DNA of 64,000 nt from NCBI RefSeq assembly GCF_035083965.1, contig NC_089723.1:30011193-30075192 (forward strand), read 5' to 3'. The translations under genes were made by a program, and so were the position numbers. Below are positions 39,050 to 51,065 of the stretch, piece after piece. How positions within the stretch are numbered: position 1 is the first letter of the stretch; the number at the start of each line of letters is the position of its first letter. Under the pieces are notes generated by a model that ran no database searches, was not told the origin of the DNA, and saw only the letters and a program-made list of their open reading frames with translations. The stretch comes from Branchiostoma lanceolatum. Lineage: Eukaryota; Chordata; Leptocardii; Amphioxiformes; Branchiostomatidae.

Positions 39050-40801
39050 ATGATGGCAGAGGCACAGAGATCACAAGCGTCATTCCACTTCTACCACAAT
39101 CCACATGCAGGCTCCCTCTTGCAGGGCTTGCAGGAACTGCGATGTGACAACCTACTGACGGATGTTATACTTTGTGTCCATGGGAAAGAGATTCCGTGCC
39201 ACCGAAATGTATTGGCTGCTTGCAGCGAATACTTTCACGCAATGTTCTGCAATGGACATCGCGAGAGTAAGGAGCACAAAGTAGCCATTCACGAAGTCAG
39301 CCCTGATGCCTTGCAGCTCCTTGTTGACTATGCGTACACGTCAGAGGTCACCATCACAGAAGACAATGCTGGGAAACTGATAGAAGGGGCCAACTTCTTC
39401 CGGATCCTACCTGTGCGTGATGCATGTGTGACTTTCATATCCAACAATCTGAGTGCTAAAGACTGTTTGCAGATGCTGCACATAGGGAACGTGCTGTCCT
39501 GCCCAGACCTGGAGAAGAATGCAAGGTTGTGTGCCTTAAAGGAATTTGCAGCAGTTAGCAAAACACCTGAATTCCTCTCTTTAACTAAGGACCAGCTCGT
39601 TATGCTCATCTCGTCTGACGACCTCAATGCTTCGGAAGAAACAGTCTACACAGCGGTGATGACATGGATCAACCATGACACCAGGAAGAGGAAGAAGGAG
39701 ATGAGAGAGCTGATGGAACCGGTCAGGTTCCCCTTCATGGACAAGCTGTACTTCTTGGAGAATGTTGAGAGAAATGAGGTTGTACGCAAGTCTTGCCAGG
39801 ACATCTTGACAGAAGCTCACAGGTGTCAGCACTTTCCAGGAGAGGTCCAGTCACCACGCACCCGTCCACGCCGTATCAGTGGTCTGAGGGAGGCTGTAGT
39901 TGTCATCGGAGGGACAGTGGATGGAGGTACTTTTAATGGTGATGATAGCGAATACAATGACACCATCACTATGACCTATTCTGCTGAGCCAACAAAGTCA
40001 AGCTGGACTACTATGAGAAAAACAGTTGATTTTAATCCTGAAGTAGATCCTGTGCCTGTGGCTGTTCTGGGCTCAAGTGAAATTGTCATGGCTTTTGATG
40101 GCAGGTGTGTGAGGCTGTACCAGCCAGAACGGGACTCCTGGTTCAATCTTGCTCGGATGAACCATGTAAAGCGGATCGATCACCAGCTGGCAGTTTTATA
40201 CGGTAAAGTGTATGCAATCGGTGGCAGAGAATATTATATTCCACTATCATCTGTAGAGGTTTATGATCGAAGCCAGCACAAGTGGACTGAAGGTGTTCCA
40301 CTCCCACAGGCAAGGCACCAGCATGCTGTTGCAGTGTTGGATGGCAGTATATACGTGATGGGTGGGTATGAGGAGACCTCAGATGAGACTAGAGAAACGT
40401 CTACAGTGTACCGTTTCAGCCCAGGAGACTCCCAGTGGCAATCAATGAGTGACATGCCCATGAAAGGTGCACACATCTCAGCTTCAGCTCTCAACGGCAG
40501 TATCTATGCCATCACTGGGAAACCTGCACAGGTTCTATGTTCATACACACCAGGGGATGACGGTGGTGTATGGACCATTGTAGCTTCGGGTATTCGAGAA
40601 TCTTGCGGAATGACTGTGTTCAGGGGGAAGATCTACATTTTGGGCGGCAAAGAAGGCGGCCAAGAAGGTGACGAAGAAAGCGACAAGGGTTCCTCAGAAG
40701 TTGTGTGTTTTGATCCGGAAACCCGGTCCCTGGAGAGTGTGGGAACCATGGCCAATGGTCTGTTTGACCATGCCTGTGTCACCATACTGAAGTATTGCTA
40801 A
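39050..40801 (+). CDS. BTB-BACK-Kelch (KLHL-type) protein, paralogue 2
   Basis: Single-exon coding region, 583 residues, same layout as paralogue 1: BTB about 33-138 (CDNLLTDVILCVHGKEIPCH), BACK about 143-248 (RFPFMDKLYFLENVERNEVV), Kelch repeats about 285-575 (VYAIGGREYY, HAVAVLDGSIYVMGGYEE, IYILGGKEGG). It differs by a three-residue insertion after MMAEAQR and by an acidic insert, GQEGDEESDKG, in the last Kelch unit. Start: first of two adjacent ATGs, 9 nt after the acceptor TTTCACAG at 39040, the same spacing as in paralogue 1. Likely a Cullin-3 adaptor with its own substrate, since the substrate-binding propeller is the diverged part. Confidence 0.95.
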   Translation: MMAEAQRSQASFHFYHNPHAGSLLQGLQELRCDNLLTDVILCVHGKEIPCHRNVLAACSEYFHAMFCNGHRESKEHKVAIHEVSPDALQLLVDYAYTSEVTITEDNAGKLIEGANFFRILPVRDACVTFISNNLSAKDCLQMLHIGNVLSCPDLEKNARLCALKEFAAVSKTPEFLSLTKDQLVMLISSDDLNASEETVYTAVMTWINHDTRKRKKEMRELMEPVRFPFMDKLYFLENVERNEVVRKSCQDILTEAHRCQHFPGEVQSPRTRPRRISGLREAVVVIGGTVDGGTFNGDDSEYNDTITMTYSAEPTKSSWTTMRKTVDFNPEVDPVPVAVLGSSEIVMAFDGRCVRLYQPERDSWFNLARMNHVKRIDHQLAVLYGKVYAIGGREYYIPLSSVEVYDRSQHKWTEGVPLPQARHQHAVAVLDGSIYVMGGYEETSDETRETSTVYRFSPGDSQWQSMSDMPMKGAHISASALNGSIYAITGKPAQVLCSYTPGDDGGVWTIVASGIRESCGMTVFRGKIYILGGKEGGQEGDEESDKGSSEVVCFDPETRSLESVGTMANGLFDHACVTILKYC

Positions 40802-42335
40802 TGTACGATGGACTGCCCTGAACTGGGATTTATAAAGTCATAAGTTGGATTGGATTGGATCTTTATTATACACCCGGCAGACTAAACAGTCTGAATTTTG
40901 TTGTTACAAATGTATTTACAAAGGCCAGCTCCACAACATTTACATATTAAAACACAATCATATCATTGTTTCAACACTAAAAGGCATTTTATTGTACACA
41001 TATGTTCTCATATATGTACATATGTAACTAAGGATGGAATGTTACATATTTAAAAAAACATAAAGTTGCATTTTGGTTCTAGATAGCAAAGTAAGCAGTT
41101 GTCAAACTGAAGAGTACATAATTATATCGTTGGATGAAAATGCATATTCACTAGATGATTTTTTAGACTAGGTGCAAAACATTAAGAGATATAAAAGAAT
41201 ATCTGTAAAAGATAGCACATGAACATTGGCTTTACCACATGCGTGAATTAACCAATATTCAATATTACACCTCCTACAATGTTCTTTTGTAGAGATTCAT
41301 CTAAATAAAATGAGTTTCTTAGAACCATGAAGCTTATCTATGAACTGTTGATTTGAAAACTGTTTTACTATATCTTGATATAAGAACTACATTGTTTCAC
41401 ATGTATATTTTTCATGTGCAGAAAACCCCAACTCAATAGAATTTAGAGTCAATATAGCTTTAACACCATTTTTTATTACCTTGTGCTTTTGTTTTGAAAA
41501 GGCTTTGTCTCGTGTGTTTATGATTTTCATGACTTAGGAAGTCACAGCATGTAACATTTCATTACCATCTCAAAGAAGTTTATGTTTTCGAAAGCATTTG
41601 AAGGGATGTTTGTAGCTGTGTTCGTATATTAGTGGTGTACGTTCGTGCTTAAGCAGCATAACTCAACAAGCTTTGGATGGATTGTCATGAAATTTGGTAT
41701 GTGGTTAGGTCTTGTCCTGAAGAAACTACATGTACTAGTATTGGATTTCGGGCCTATCGACATTCCGTGGTACTGCAGCAGAACTTCCTTTTTTCCTCTC
41801 GAGTTCTGGACAAGCTATTTGTTAAACTTTGTACTAGGTTTCTTTGGGTTCCATGGAAATACGTCTAGCTTGACTGATGGGACTTAGTAACCCTACTGTT
41901 TATACATATTTACAATAGATACATAAACAGAACCTTTGCCCAACCCAGTCCTACCCAACTTCAATAGCATACCAGTCGATGACGACTCGGTATTGTCTGA
42001 AATCGTTGCCTGTTAAGTTACGTAGTGTGGCCATAAATAACCTGAATGAGTCAGTGAGCCAGTTTTAGCGCAAGGAACCTATAGAGTAAGCTTCTATAAT
42101 CGTAAACAAAAAGTGAATGAAGCCAATCTTAACAATAAGAAGTGACTAAATCCTTAATACAACACGTAACAAAAGCAGTTGTACCTTGCGAAATACATGT
42201 AGCAAAATCATTTTTCTAATTCTAAACTTGGTTTCCCAATCGTCTTAGTGCAGTGTCAATTATTTCGATGTTCTGTCATGACTTCATGATCAGTTTTATC
42301 CTATATTAACTTCCCTACCAAATTCTTTTAAGTGC
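40802..42335. other. Intergenic stretch with one interspersed-repeat copy
   Basis: No gene seen. About 41640-41860 is a copy of the GGGCC-type repeat: AACTCAACAAGCTTTGGATGG, TTTGGTATGTGGTTAGG, TTTCGGGCC, GTGGTACTGCAGCAGAACTTCC. A TTGGATTGGATCTTTATT motif at 40850 resembles the reversed 3' end of a retroelement. Confidence 0.55.
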
Positions 42336-42339
42336 CCAG

Positions 42340-42900
42340 ACGATGTGTACCTTTTTTTCTCAGTAATGGTCCTCCTTTTTCAGCGAAGCATTCTCAATAA
42401 ACTATGCTATGGCGTCTGTGAAACGTAGTTTGGTTTTCTGCCTTGATCATCTAAAGATGGTAGCCTGTGTTAACACAATCTCTCTGGCGGAGGTTAATGA
42501 CCCCCAAGGGGGCGTTTACAGTCGGGCCGGCCGCTAGGATAAGTCAGGCTAGTACCAATGGCGGTCTGGGGTCGTATGGCGTAAGGGCAGGGTGTCCGGG
42601 CCGGAACCCAGTGGTCTCGTGTCCTTGGGAAAGGCACTTTACACGACCTTCCTCACTCCACCCAGGTGTTAAAAATGGCGTCTGTTGTTCTCCGTGTTTG
42701 GCACTGTTGAAAATAAGCTGAATGCAATGCCCTGTCTGTCATTTATTAGTATATTGTAATACATGCCATGACGTCTGCGTAACGCGATCTCTACCAATTT
42801 TTTCTGAGTAATACTCTACCTTTTTCAGCGAAACATTATAATATACATGTAACGTTATGTGCTATGACGTCTTTTGGTTTTCTGCTTTGATCGCCTAAGA
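42340..42900. repeat. Diverged duplicated segments flanking a SINE
   Basis: About 42345-42460 and 42790-42895 share CTTTTTCAGCGAA(G/A)CATT, GCTATG(G/A)CGTCT and TTTGGTTTTCTGC(C/T)TTGATC. Between them, about 42500-42725, is a SINE-like body: GGGTGTCCGGGCCGGAACCC, CCTTGGGAAAGGCACTTTAC, CACTCCACCCAGGTGTTAAA. Confidence 0.65.
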
Positions 42901-43351
42901 TTTGTCACCAATGACTGTCTGCCACCTTTTTAGTCTCTTTTCCGAGAAAATGGGAAAGGGTTTCTTCACTTCCTCTTTGCAATACGTAATAAATACCTGG
43001 GACAAGTCTGGGCGGCACATTTTGACGTCGTGGCCAGCAAGACTGTGTTTGGAATTGTAAATCATTGTCACAGCTGTCGGTAAGATACCAAACTTTGTAT
43101 CATACATGTATATACATTTGTAATATGTTAAACTTTTCGTTATTTTGAGAGTACTAGATTGTTCTGCATTCATATCTATCTCCGACGGCTTTATTTATCT
43201 ACCAGTGCTTTTTAGTTGATTTCCAGAAATAAACAGGTCTTTATAGCCTTCAGTGTATTTAGGAATAGAACATAAAACTTGAAGGCACACAAATCACCTG
43301 TTAAATTCAATAATATTATATGTCGCCGCTCTGGTATATATTGAATATTGT

Positions 43352-43560
43352 TTGTCGGCGTGGTGTAGCGGTTTGCGCACTTTGCCACTCGCAGCATCTG
43401 GTTCAAATTCCGGGTCTGGACATGACTGGAAAGAATTGGCATCGTCGTTTCGGATGGGGACGTAAAGCCGACGGCCTTGCTCTCACGGTATGAGCTCGAG
43501 GGAGCTTCCGGTGTAGAAGATCCCAACACACTTATTGAAAAGAGTAGGCAGTAGGGGTGA
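43352..43560 (+). mobile_element. tRNA-derived SINE
   Basis: Head GGCGTGGTGTAGCGGTTTGC (A-box region), B box GGTTCAAATTCC, then TCGTTTCGGATGGGGACGTA and AGATCCCAACACACTTATTG. A different head from the other SINEs in the window. Confidence 0.7.
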
Positions 43561-44282
43561 CCTAGTTTTGGTGTGCTTGGCTAGAGTAATACGCGAGCCG
43601 TAGCGAAGTCGCATTACACTACTAGTTAACGAACAAGCGTCATGCTTCGTCCTCAGTCTTTACCATAAAAATACTTTTTATTATCCCCAAACCAGAAAAG
43701 CCAAGTCCCCTGTACCACGGATCTGGAGATAGCTGTGTTGGACCGCGTCTTAAATCGAAAGTATTTGCTCACCCAGGCTTCTCCGACAAACTGATTGAAG
43801 TAGGTAATTTCATTAATAATTTTATACAACCAAGTTGCTCTGACCGAAGAATAAACCTGGTTGAGATATTTTCTTGTATCACAGTTCATTCTTGAATTTG
43901 CGTCAGCAAAAGTATAATTTCCACACATTTCCCTTCTTTTGTATATTCATTTGTATTCTATAAACTTTTTTTTGAGAAATCATTATAGAAGTCTTTTTAG
44001 AAATAATGAAAAGGTGTTTGTATGTTTACCTTTTTTGTAAGGCCATCACATCGTATGAGTGTTCACTTCGGCGAAGTTTACGCTAAACAAAGGGCAAAGC
44101 ATGCCAATGAGGGGTATCTCCTCTTTGTCATACCTTGTCGGACTATAGTACAGACAAACTTGTACAACGCTAAGGTCAATGATCCGTACGATGTGCATGT
44201 CTATGCACATGTTTACGTTGTACTCTTCAATGTTGTGTGAAAATGTTTCCGTCGCTTGAAATGGCATGTGGTGATAGCAATA

Positions 44283-44532
44283 CCCTCATTCCATTAGGGT
44301 GGCGACCTCGCCGCGCTCTCTCTGCAGCTGTGACCTAAAATTGACTAGTAAGAGCGCTCAACGAATTTCGTATAGATAAAGAACGAATCTTTTTACGCTT
44401 TGTGTGTTTTGTAGTGTTTTCAGTCATACTTTAACATTTTGCATGATATTCCAATTATGAAATCAAGGGTTACATAATTTCAGCTTATGTTGTAGCGAGG
44501 TCGCAGCGAGAGCGCCGTCTAGTGGAATGGGG
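44283..44532. mobile_element. MITE with CCCCATTCCACTAG ends, copy 1
   Basis: Left end CCTCATTCCATTAGGG and right end CTAGTGGAATGGGG are inverted repeats, followed inward by CG-rich blocks (GCGACCTCGCCGCGCTCTC). The interior (CAACGAATT..AAAGATTCG, GCGTAAA..ACACACAAAG) matches 53475-53705 in opposite orientation. Confidence 0.7.
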
Positions 44533-44993
44533 CCTAAGTAAGATTGACAAACAGTTAGCCTCTACTAGTCTCCACGGGTTACTGGAAAGAATAGGAACTG
44601 TCAAAATAGACAAACGACATGCCAGGTCGCAAACTGAACTCCTCGGGCAGCTAACTCCTCTGGCATGTTATTATCTGTCTATGTTGTCAATTTATACTTA
44701 TTCGAACGACCTATGTAGCCTGGTAGAGGCTAATTAACAAACAGTGGGTTGTATAACCTGAACAAGTAGAGCATTGCTAATGCATGTGAGATCATTACCA
44801 AGGAAATGGCATAGTTTATGCCACGTATGATGTTCTACTCTGAAAGATCAGTATTTGGTAATCGCTAGCGCTATCATCTAATCAAGTACTAAATATTGCT
44901 TGCCCAACATTATTAGTACAATGTACTACTTTTGTTTCCAGTTTGTTGCAACACTGAGTTGAGAAACGTTCTGCTAGTCCCCGGTCAAGCAAC

Positions 44994-46445
44994 ATGTCTG
45001 TGTTCACATCCCTTGTCGTTTTGTGCACCCTTGCAGCGATTGGCGCACCTCAGGTAAGAGCGTATGAATGTGTGTTTTTATGGAACAATCAATCTGTCCT
45101 CCAAATACAAAAACAAATGGACTCACCGGAATTTTCAGATGAGTCGTTCAGTCTTCTTCAGCCATCTGAGCCGATCGCTCAGGACACGTGACTTTATGCA
45201 CGTGGAGAACAGTCTTAATTGTTTCATAATGTCATTTACCAAGGAGGTTATATGCATTTACCAACCGTGGCAGATGAACTTTTTTGCTAGAGTTATTGTT
45301 TGTTTGTGGCCCTGGGTATGGTAATAACCATAACTGAAACAAGTTACATATTAGAAACTCCCTGCTGCACGAGCTTTTTCGGCTGTCAGGAAGCTGGAAT
45401 CCCAATTTACTGTTCCCTAGACAACGTTAACGGATAATTATCAGAATGGTTTTCGTTGATGCAAAATCTCCATTCTCCCTCTCAGAAGCCGCTTTCACGA
45501 AAAGAGCGCCCTCTAGCGTCTGAAATTCCAATGGACATCCAGAGGCTGTTACAGAAGGTGACTAGCTACGAGCAGCTGGAGAGTACCTTCAATCTGGACA
45601 TCGTCGGTACCGAGGGTAAGCGGTTCTCCATGGCGGTACCGCCACCGTGCATCCCCCGGGAGGTACCAGTCCCAGTCCCCGTGGACCCCAAGCCGAACTT
45701 GGTCGTGTGGCCGTCCTGTGTCTCCGTGACCCGGTGTGGCGGTTGCTGTAATAGTGACCTGTACGAGTGCAAACCCTCAAAGTCAAGTTCTGAAGTGTTT
45801 TCGGTAAGAAGCTCAGGAACATGATGCTTGTAAACACAAGTTTACGAACCACTATATATATTTCAATGTAACGTTACATGTTAAATGGCGTCAAGGCGTA
45901 ACAACGACTAGTTTTGTACGGTAAGTTACAGCTACAGTTAAGACCAGGCTGTAGGTTTGATCCAATTGATATATATATAATGTACTCGAGGTACATTGGA
46001 CCCCCGGGTTTACGTCCAATCCGACAGGACGTCTCTAAACCAAAGCTCATTTCCACCTGAGTCGAGTGGGAAAATAGGTATTAAGTGGCTTTCCCTATGG
46101 CTACAAAATTGGAACCGTTAGCGGACAAAGTAAGCCACCCTTTCCACGAAACTATCTTGCTACCTTGCTACATCCACAAATTTAAACATCTAAAGATTTC
46201 TGAGGTAAATCTCTCACTAACTTGATTATGTATCCCTGACAGATTATGAAGCTATTCTACTCGGCCGGAAACCCTAAATCGCAGCCCTTTGGAACAGCTC
46301 CCGTCTTAGAACAAGTCCAGGTGGAACGTCACGACAAGTGCGCATGCGTCTGCAAGAATAAACACCTGTGTAATATGAGAACTCACTCTTTTGATGACGA
46401 CACTTGCGAGTGTGTCAAGCGTGTCAAGCGCCGTTGTATTGGAAG
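44994..46445 (+). CDS. Secreted PDGF/VEGF-family growth factor (3' end unresolved)
   Basis: Three exons, phases closing: 44994-45053 (ATG), 45486-45803, 46243-46445; 193 residues so far, ending mid-codon at a GTGGGT donor. Residues 1-20 are a signal peptide (MSVFTSLVVLCTLAAIGAPQ). The cystine-knot domain has all eight family cysteines: C75, C98, C104, C107, C108, C115, C159, C161, in the context PSCVSVTRCGGCC and HDKCACVC. Spacings C98-C104, C104-C107, C108-C115 and C159-C161 equal those of VEGF-A. A basic Cys-rich extension follows (CKNKHLCNM..DDDTCECVKRVKRRC), recalling the tails of VEGF-C/D or arthropod PVFs. The ligand should act extracellularly on a VEGFR/PDGFR-type receptor kinase. The terminal exon is not certain; see 48733-49000. 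Confidence 0.93.
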
Positions 46446-46726
46446 GTGGGTATTATTACATGTTTTCGGTCTGTGTGTTTGTATGCATCGGTTTGTGTCC
46501 TTAGGTTTGTATGCATCGGTTTGAAAATTTTGATAAGAGTGACAGGATATTAGGCGGAAGGTGGTGTAATCTGAGACTGGCAGGATGGGAAGGTTGGCTT
46601 AGCCTCCTTCGCAGACTTCCTATAACGGCGGCGTATATATGTGTGTGTGTGTGGGGGGGGGGGCGATTTCTTTCACGGGCCAAGGTTCTCTAATGCCGGC
46701 AAGGGACTTTCGCTGCCAAGGGAGTT

Positions 46727-46789
46727 ATGTAGCCGAGGGACGACCGCCTTTATATAGATTACATAAAGGCGGTCGTCCCTCGGCTACAT
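46727..46789. repeat. Hairpin with 26-bp perfect arms, 11-nt loop
   Basis: 46727-46752 is the exact reverse complement of 46764-46789; the core is GTAGCCGAGGGACGACCGCC. It lies downstream of the third growth-factor exon, in its presumed intron. Confidence 0.95.
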
Positions 46790-48730
46790 ATCTCGGCTAG
46801 GTTATGTAGCCTTTGGAGGCTAGGTTGGCTTGGCTTGTGGATTGGTCCAAAGTTGGCCCCGCAGGCTGGCAGGAAAATGCATGCACAGAATCAGTGAGAA
46901 ATTGATAAAACTGATCAAAAGAAGGAATTCTTAAAAACACTGAATATTTCACGGAGGCATGAGATCTTCGATCTCTTGTATATACGCCCACCCGGAGATT
47001 CGAGTACGCATGTGCAGAGTCAAAGATGAAGGCTCCTGAGAAGTAAACCCTACCCGCCTGGACATTGTCATGCAAATCCAGACAATGTCGACAATAACTG
47101 TTTACAAGCCAGGGGCCCTTACCTTTGACCATGGAGATAATATCCATGTTTTGACACTGCACATGCGTACTCGAATTTCCGAGTGGGCTTATCAAAAGTT
47201 CATGACTCAAAGACGCGAGTAAGCCAGGAGGCATGACTGTGACGTCATTAGTAAGAGGGGTGCATCATTGCTCAAACGTATTGACTGAAATGTCCCAGTA
47301 TTGACAACAAAAAAAAGATTACTATCCTTTAACGAAGCTCTTTTATGCAGGTGGTGCACTCTGGAACAACTACTGCAACGCCGGGTGGGAGCTTGACGAA
47401 GATTTATTTTATTTCCGACTGGACGGGATTCGAAGATTGTCATTAATTCTTGATCTGATTTTTTTCATTGCATTTCACATTGCATACATGTACATACACA
47501 TATCACATTAACAACACAGATTACACAGAGAAACATAATCCACGGATCCAATGGGAAAGGTACAGTAGAATATACAGTAGAAATACAGTAAAGTGACATT
47601 TGCAAATTACAAGAAGGTGTAGATATACATGACATTTAGGGCAGGAGTACGTAGCAAAACAATTAGCCAAAAATTATTATATGATTTATAAATCTCAATC
47701 AATAATAACGGAATAAAGTGGAACAAAGTGTCAGGAATAATTGTTAATGGAAATACAGTGTTACAGAGTTACAATATCTATAAGAATGGAAGTTTGATAT
47801 ATGTCGTAGATATACGTAAAATGATTCGAAGATTACTTGCAACTTTACGACGACGGTGAAAAAATTCTGAAATAAAACCTGTGTCTGTGCTCAATGAAGT
47901 TTGTTTCATGGATGTATTATTTTGGGTGTGTCTGTGTGTGTGTTTGTTTGTTTGTTTGGGTTTCTGGATATTTGTGGATAACGGCTGGTTGGATTAAGAT
48001 GATTGAAGTTTGGACCTCCTGGCGTGTGTGCTTCAAGTAATCTCCAAGCTGATGTAACGACCCGGCTCACTCTCATAGTTTTACGCCTGTTTTGCAACAT
48101 TAAATATTCTAGCACATATTGCACTTTTTAAAGATTCTCATCTGAGCAAGTTAGCAAGCATCCGAGAATGAGTCGGAACCTCACATCTGCTTGAAGATTA
48201 ACGGTGAAGGGGATTGTTACATCCGGGCACTTCCATTGCACATTGGGAGATGATGTCATACATAACACACGACCAATCTGAGTTCACACCGGGTTCACTG
48301 AGGACGTTCTGGAGGACGTTATGAGGTGAAGTTGAGGCCATGGCATGCAAATCACCGGGTTATGCAAGGCCAGGGTGCGTGTCAACGTACGGGTGAAACC
48401 TTAGCCAGGTGACGAAATCGGTTACCAGTGCCACAGTTCAATACTAGTACCGTATAACACGGGCTACATTGCCCGGTCCATTTACATACACGTCACGAAT
48501 AGACCTTGGAGCTCTCGTATACTGTAAAAGGCTCGCAGTCACAGAGATTTAAATATAAAAAAAGTGGATTGAACATCACTTTGAACCTTCAACACAGCCC
48601 TGCAACCACTATCTAGTCTTCGTTTAGTGCAAGATCGCTTTAAAATCAAAATTTCCAAGGCTCATATTTCAAAGACTGTACATTTATTGTATAGCACCGG
48701 AATTTTCTTTGATTATTTCATTTCTATTTT
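46790..48730. other. Non-coding stretch, presumed growth-factor intron, with repeats
   Basis: No coding signal. About 47925-48035 is a copy of the abundant interspersed repeat (TTTTGGGTGTGTCTGTGTGT, then GGACCTCCTGGCGTGTGTG). A CCCACTCGGA(A)ATTCGAGTACGCATG-like motif occurs in both orientations (about 46989 and 47165). Confidence 0.5.
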
Positions 48731-48732
48731 AG

Positions 48733-49000
48733 GGACGGTATACATTTGTTTCTCTTGACGGCATTTGAACGGCCAGCTCAAATAAAATCGTTGAAAACGG
48801 AATCAATTGGAATCGATGGCGTAGCCTTGGAACTGCGCACGCGTGTTGCTAAGCCAGTGAACTGTTCCCACGTTATAGATTTACTAGTATATTGCACTTG
48901 TCGTGACAAGCTAGTAAATCTATCAATTAATGCTACACACTGGTGTTACATGCACGTGACTTGTACCAAAAAAAAACAGAAAAGAAAATTAGGAACATAA
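48733..49000 (+). CDS. Candidate terminal exon of the PDGF/VEGF-type gene
   Basis: The acceptor TTCTATTTTAG at 48732 is in the right phase to complete the split codon AG|G and opens an 88-codon frame ending TAA. It has five cysteines, several NxS/T sites and a basic end (KKKQKRK), features that would suit a matrix-binding tail. The distance (2.3 kb) and lack of a recognised motif make this weak; a short exon elsewhere is equally possible. Confidence 0.3.
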
Positions 49001-49816
49001 ATATTTATTCTTTAAATAAAAACTGAATGCTCTAATGCGATACGCAGGGCCCCACTGGAAAGCAGTGTCAATCACTCAGCTGGGTAACCCTGGATAAATA
49101 TGACAAAAATAAGATAGATATGTAAGAAATATGATTTTATCATGTCAGTGATGGTGCTAGTAAAGATATGCAACAGATTCCATGATGTTTATATATTGTG
49201 GAAAATTACCTATTTAAACCTCCTTGCTCGTACCAATCACTACATTAACGCTCCCCTTCACTAGATACATGTACATTACAATTAAAACTGTCAAGTTGAC
49301 ACTTTCATCTATCATATAAGCTAAGACTGATGCTATGGTGTCTGGTTTAGCTAGAGGTTTCATGTAATATTCTAGCTGAATCAGTGTATTAAACAGTCCT
49401 ATAGCTTTGAACAGGGGTCACACAATATCAAATTAATCAATTTGAATTTGAATTATTCAACAGGGATGATGTTATCAAGTACTTATTTGGATTATAATAG
49501 AATTACTGGATGATGTCCTTTCATATTGAATCCATATGGGACAAATCATCGCAAGCGTCACTCTGAAGCACACAACGAGTATCCTTCATTCCCTTTCCTT
49601 CCGAAATATGCCAAAAAGTCAACAAAACAGCTATATATAGAGCACAGTATTTGTCGTTCAGCGCGGATTGGTCGAAGTCGCTGAAGAACAAAGAACCCTA
49701 GTGGCCGTTCAGCAGCAGGTTCATTTCGGGTCATCACATCACGGCCGTGTATGGGGTGATGTCATCCCGGCATGCAACATTCCGTCCTTGGATGCACTTT
49801 CCTAACTAAGCTCGTG

Positions 49817-50010
49817 TACTGTAAAAGAGTTATAATTTCACGGTACGGGAAGAAAATGGAGTTTTCTCGGTGGTTCTAACTTCGCGGTTAATGCAAGAGG
49901 GTGAGCGGGCAGAAGACAGACCCAAAAGAATACTCGCGGAGGTTTGAAGTTCACGGTGAAGAGGCTACAGCGAACATAAAACTACCGCCAGCATTTTCCG
50001 TTTTACAGTA
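49817..50010. mobile_element. MITE, TACTGTAAA family
   Basis: Perfect 10-bp ends TACTGTAAAA and TTTTACAGTA enclose 194 bp. Interior CACGGTACGGGAAGAAAATGG, CGGTGGTTCTAACTTCGCGG and TTCACGGTGAAGAGG follow the block order of the two copies in the ASB intron. Confidence 0.8.
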
Positions 50011-50869
50011 ATCTCCAAGCAGATGTAAGGACCAGCCCTGTATCAGCGCAGCGCTTTACGTGTGTTTTTGTGACATTTGATACGCCTTTCTAATAATGCA
50101 TCCGTCTAATTCTTAGCCTCTACTTAAAAAAAAAAAAAAAAATGTCGCAAAAACACACGTATTAAGACTCACCAATATCCTTTCATCTGATTCTGGACAC
50201 GTATTAGACCAATTCCATAGCCCGCCAACTTCCGTCAAAACGTAAACATGCAAGTAATTGACGGACATGCAGCCACTCTCTCTCATTGGTCGAACCACTA
50301 ATTACCATGCTGTCATTGGTTGGACTGATAATTGTGAAGGACAGGCAAAATGTCCGACCGTTCGGGTGACATGAGTTGAACGTACAGTGAACGACCTGTC
50401 ACATCACAGGTCATTATGGGTAGCGGTACCGCGGAAGGTTACTCGAGTTCAACCAAGGAGACGTGCTATGCCGTAGATCGATGAAAATCAATTCTTTTGT
50501 GAAGGCAAAACAACCAAGGAACATTCATCTGCGTGTACCCTCTGAATAATGAGAGAGGGTTTGAAATTGAGATCGGAAGAATAAGATGTTTTATGGTCTT
50601 TTATGGAACTCGTTAGAACTCAACATAAATACAGGCTATGATTTCTTCGTTAATTTACCTAATGATGATCATAAGTTATATACTGAATACATGCAGCACA
50701 TACTGTTACGCAATATAGACAGCTCAAAGGCAATGAGTTTCATGAGTCTCTGTATTGAACCATTATTTGAATGACAAACATTAACAGTGCGCACGTATCA
50801 TTGGACTGGTAGTAAAGTACAATTAGATGTACTAACGAAAGCACAATGCATACACTACGCAATACTACC

Positions 50870-51065
50870 CAACACAGCACGCATCACAACGCATCCAAAA
50901 CACAGCACCACACAACAGCAACGCCGCGAACACAACACAACACACAACAACACAACAACTCTGCACAACACTACACTACACTACACTACACAACATATAC
51001 ACAACGTAACATGTAACACAACACAACGCAATAAATATAATATACATAACGTTATATACACAGTC
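50870..51065. repeat. ACAAC-rich low-complexity tract
   Basis: Irregular CACAACA/CACTACA runs, alike in composition to 55047-55310. Any open frame here is a product of the repeat. Confidence 0.8.

Noticed and set aside
42895-43173. 92-codon minus frame as a retroelement fragment
   Set aside because: No reverse-transcriptase or endonuclease motif could be seen.
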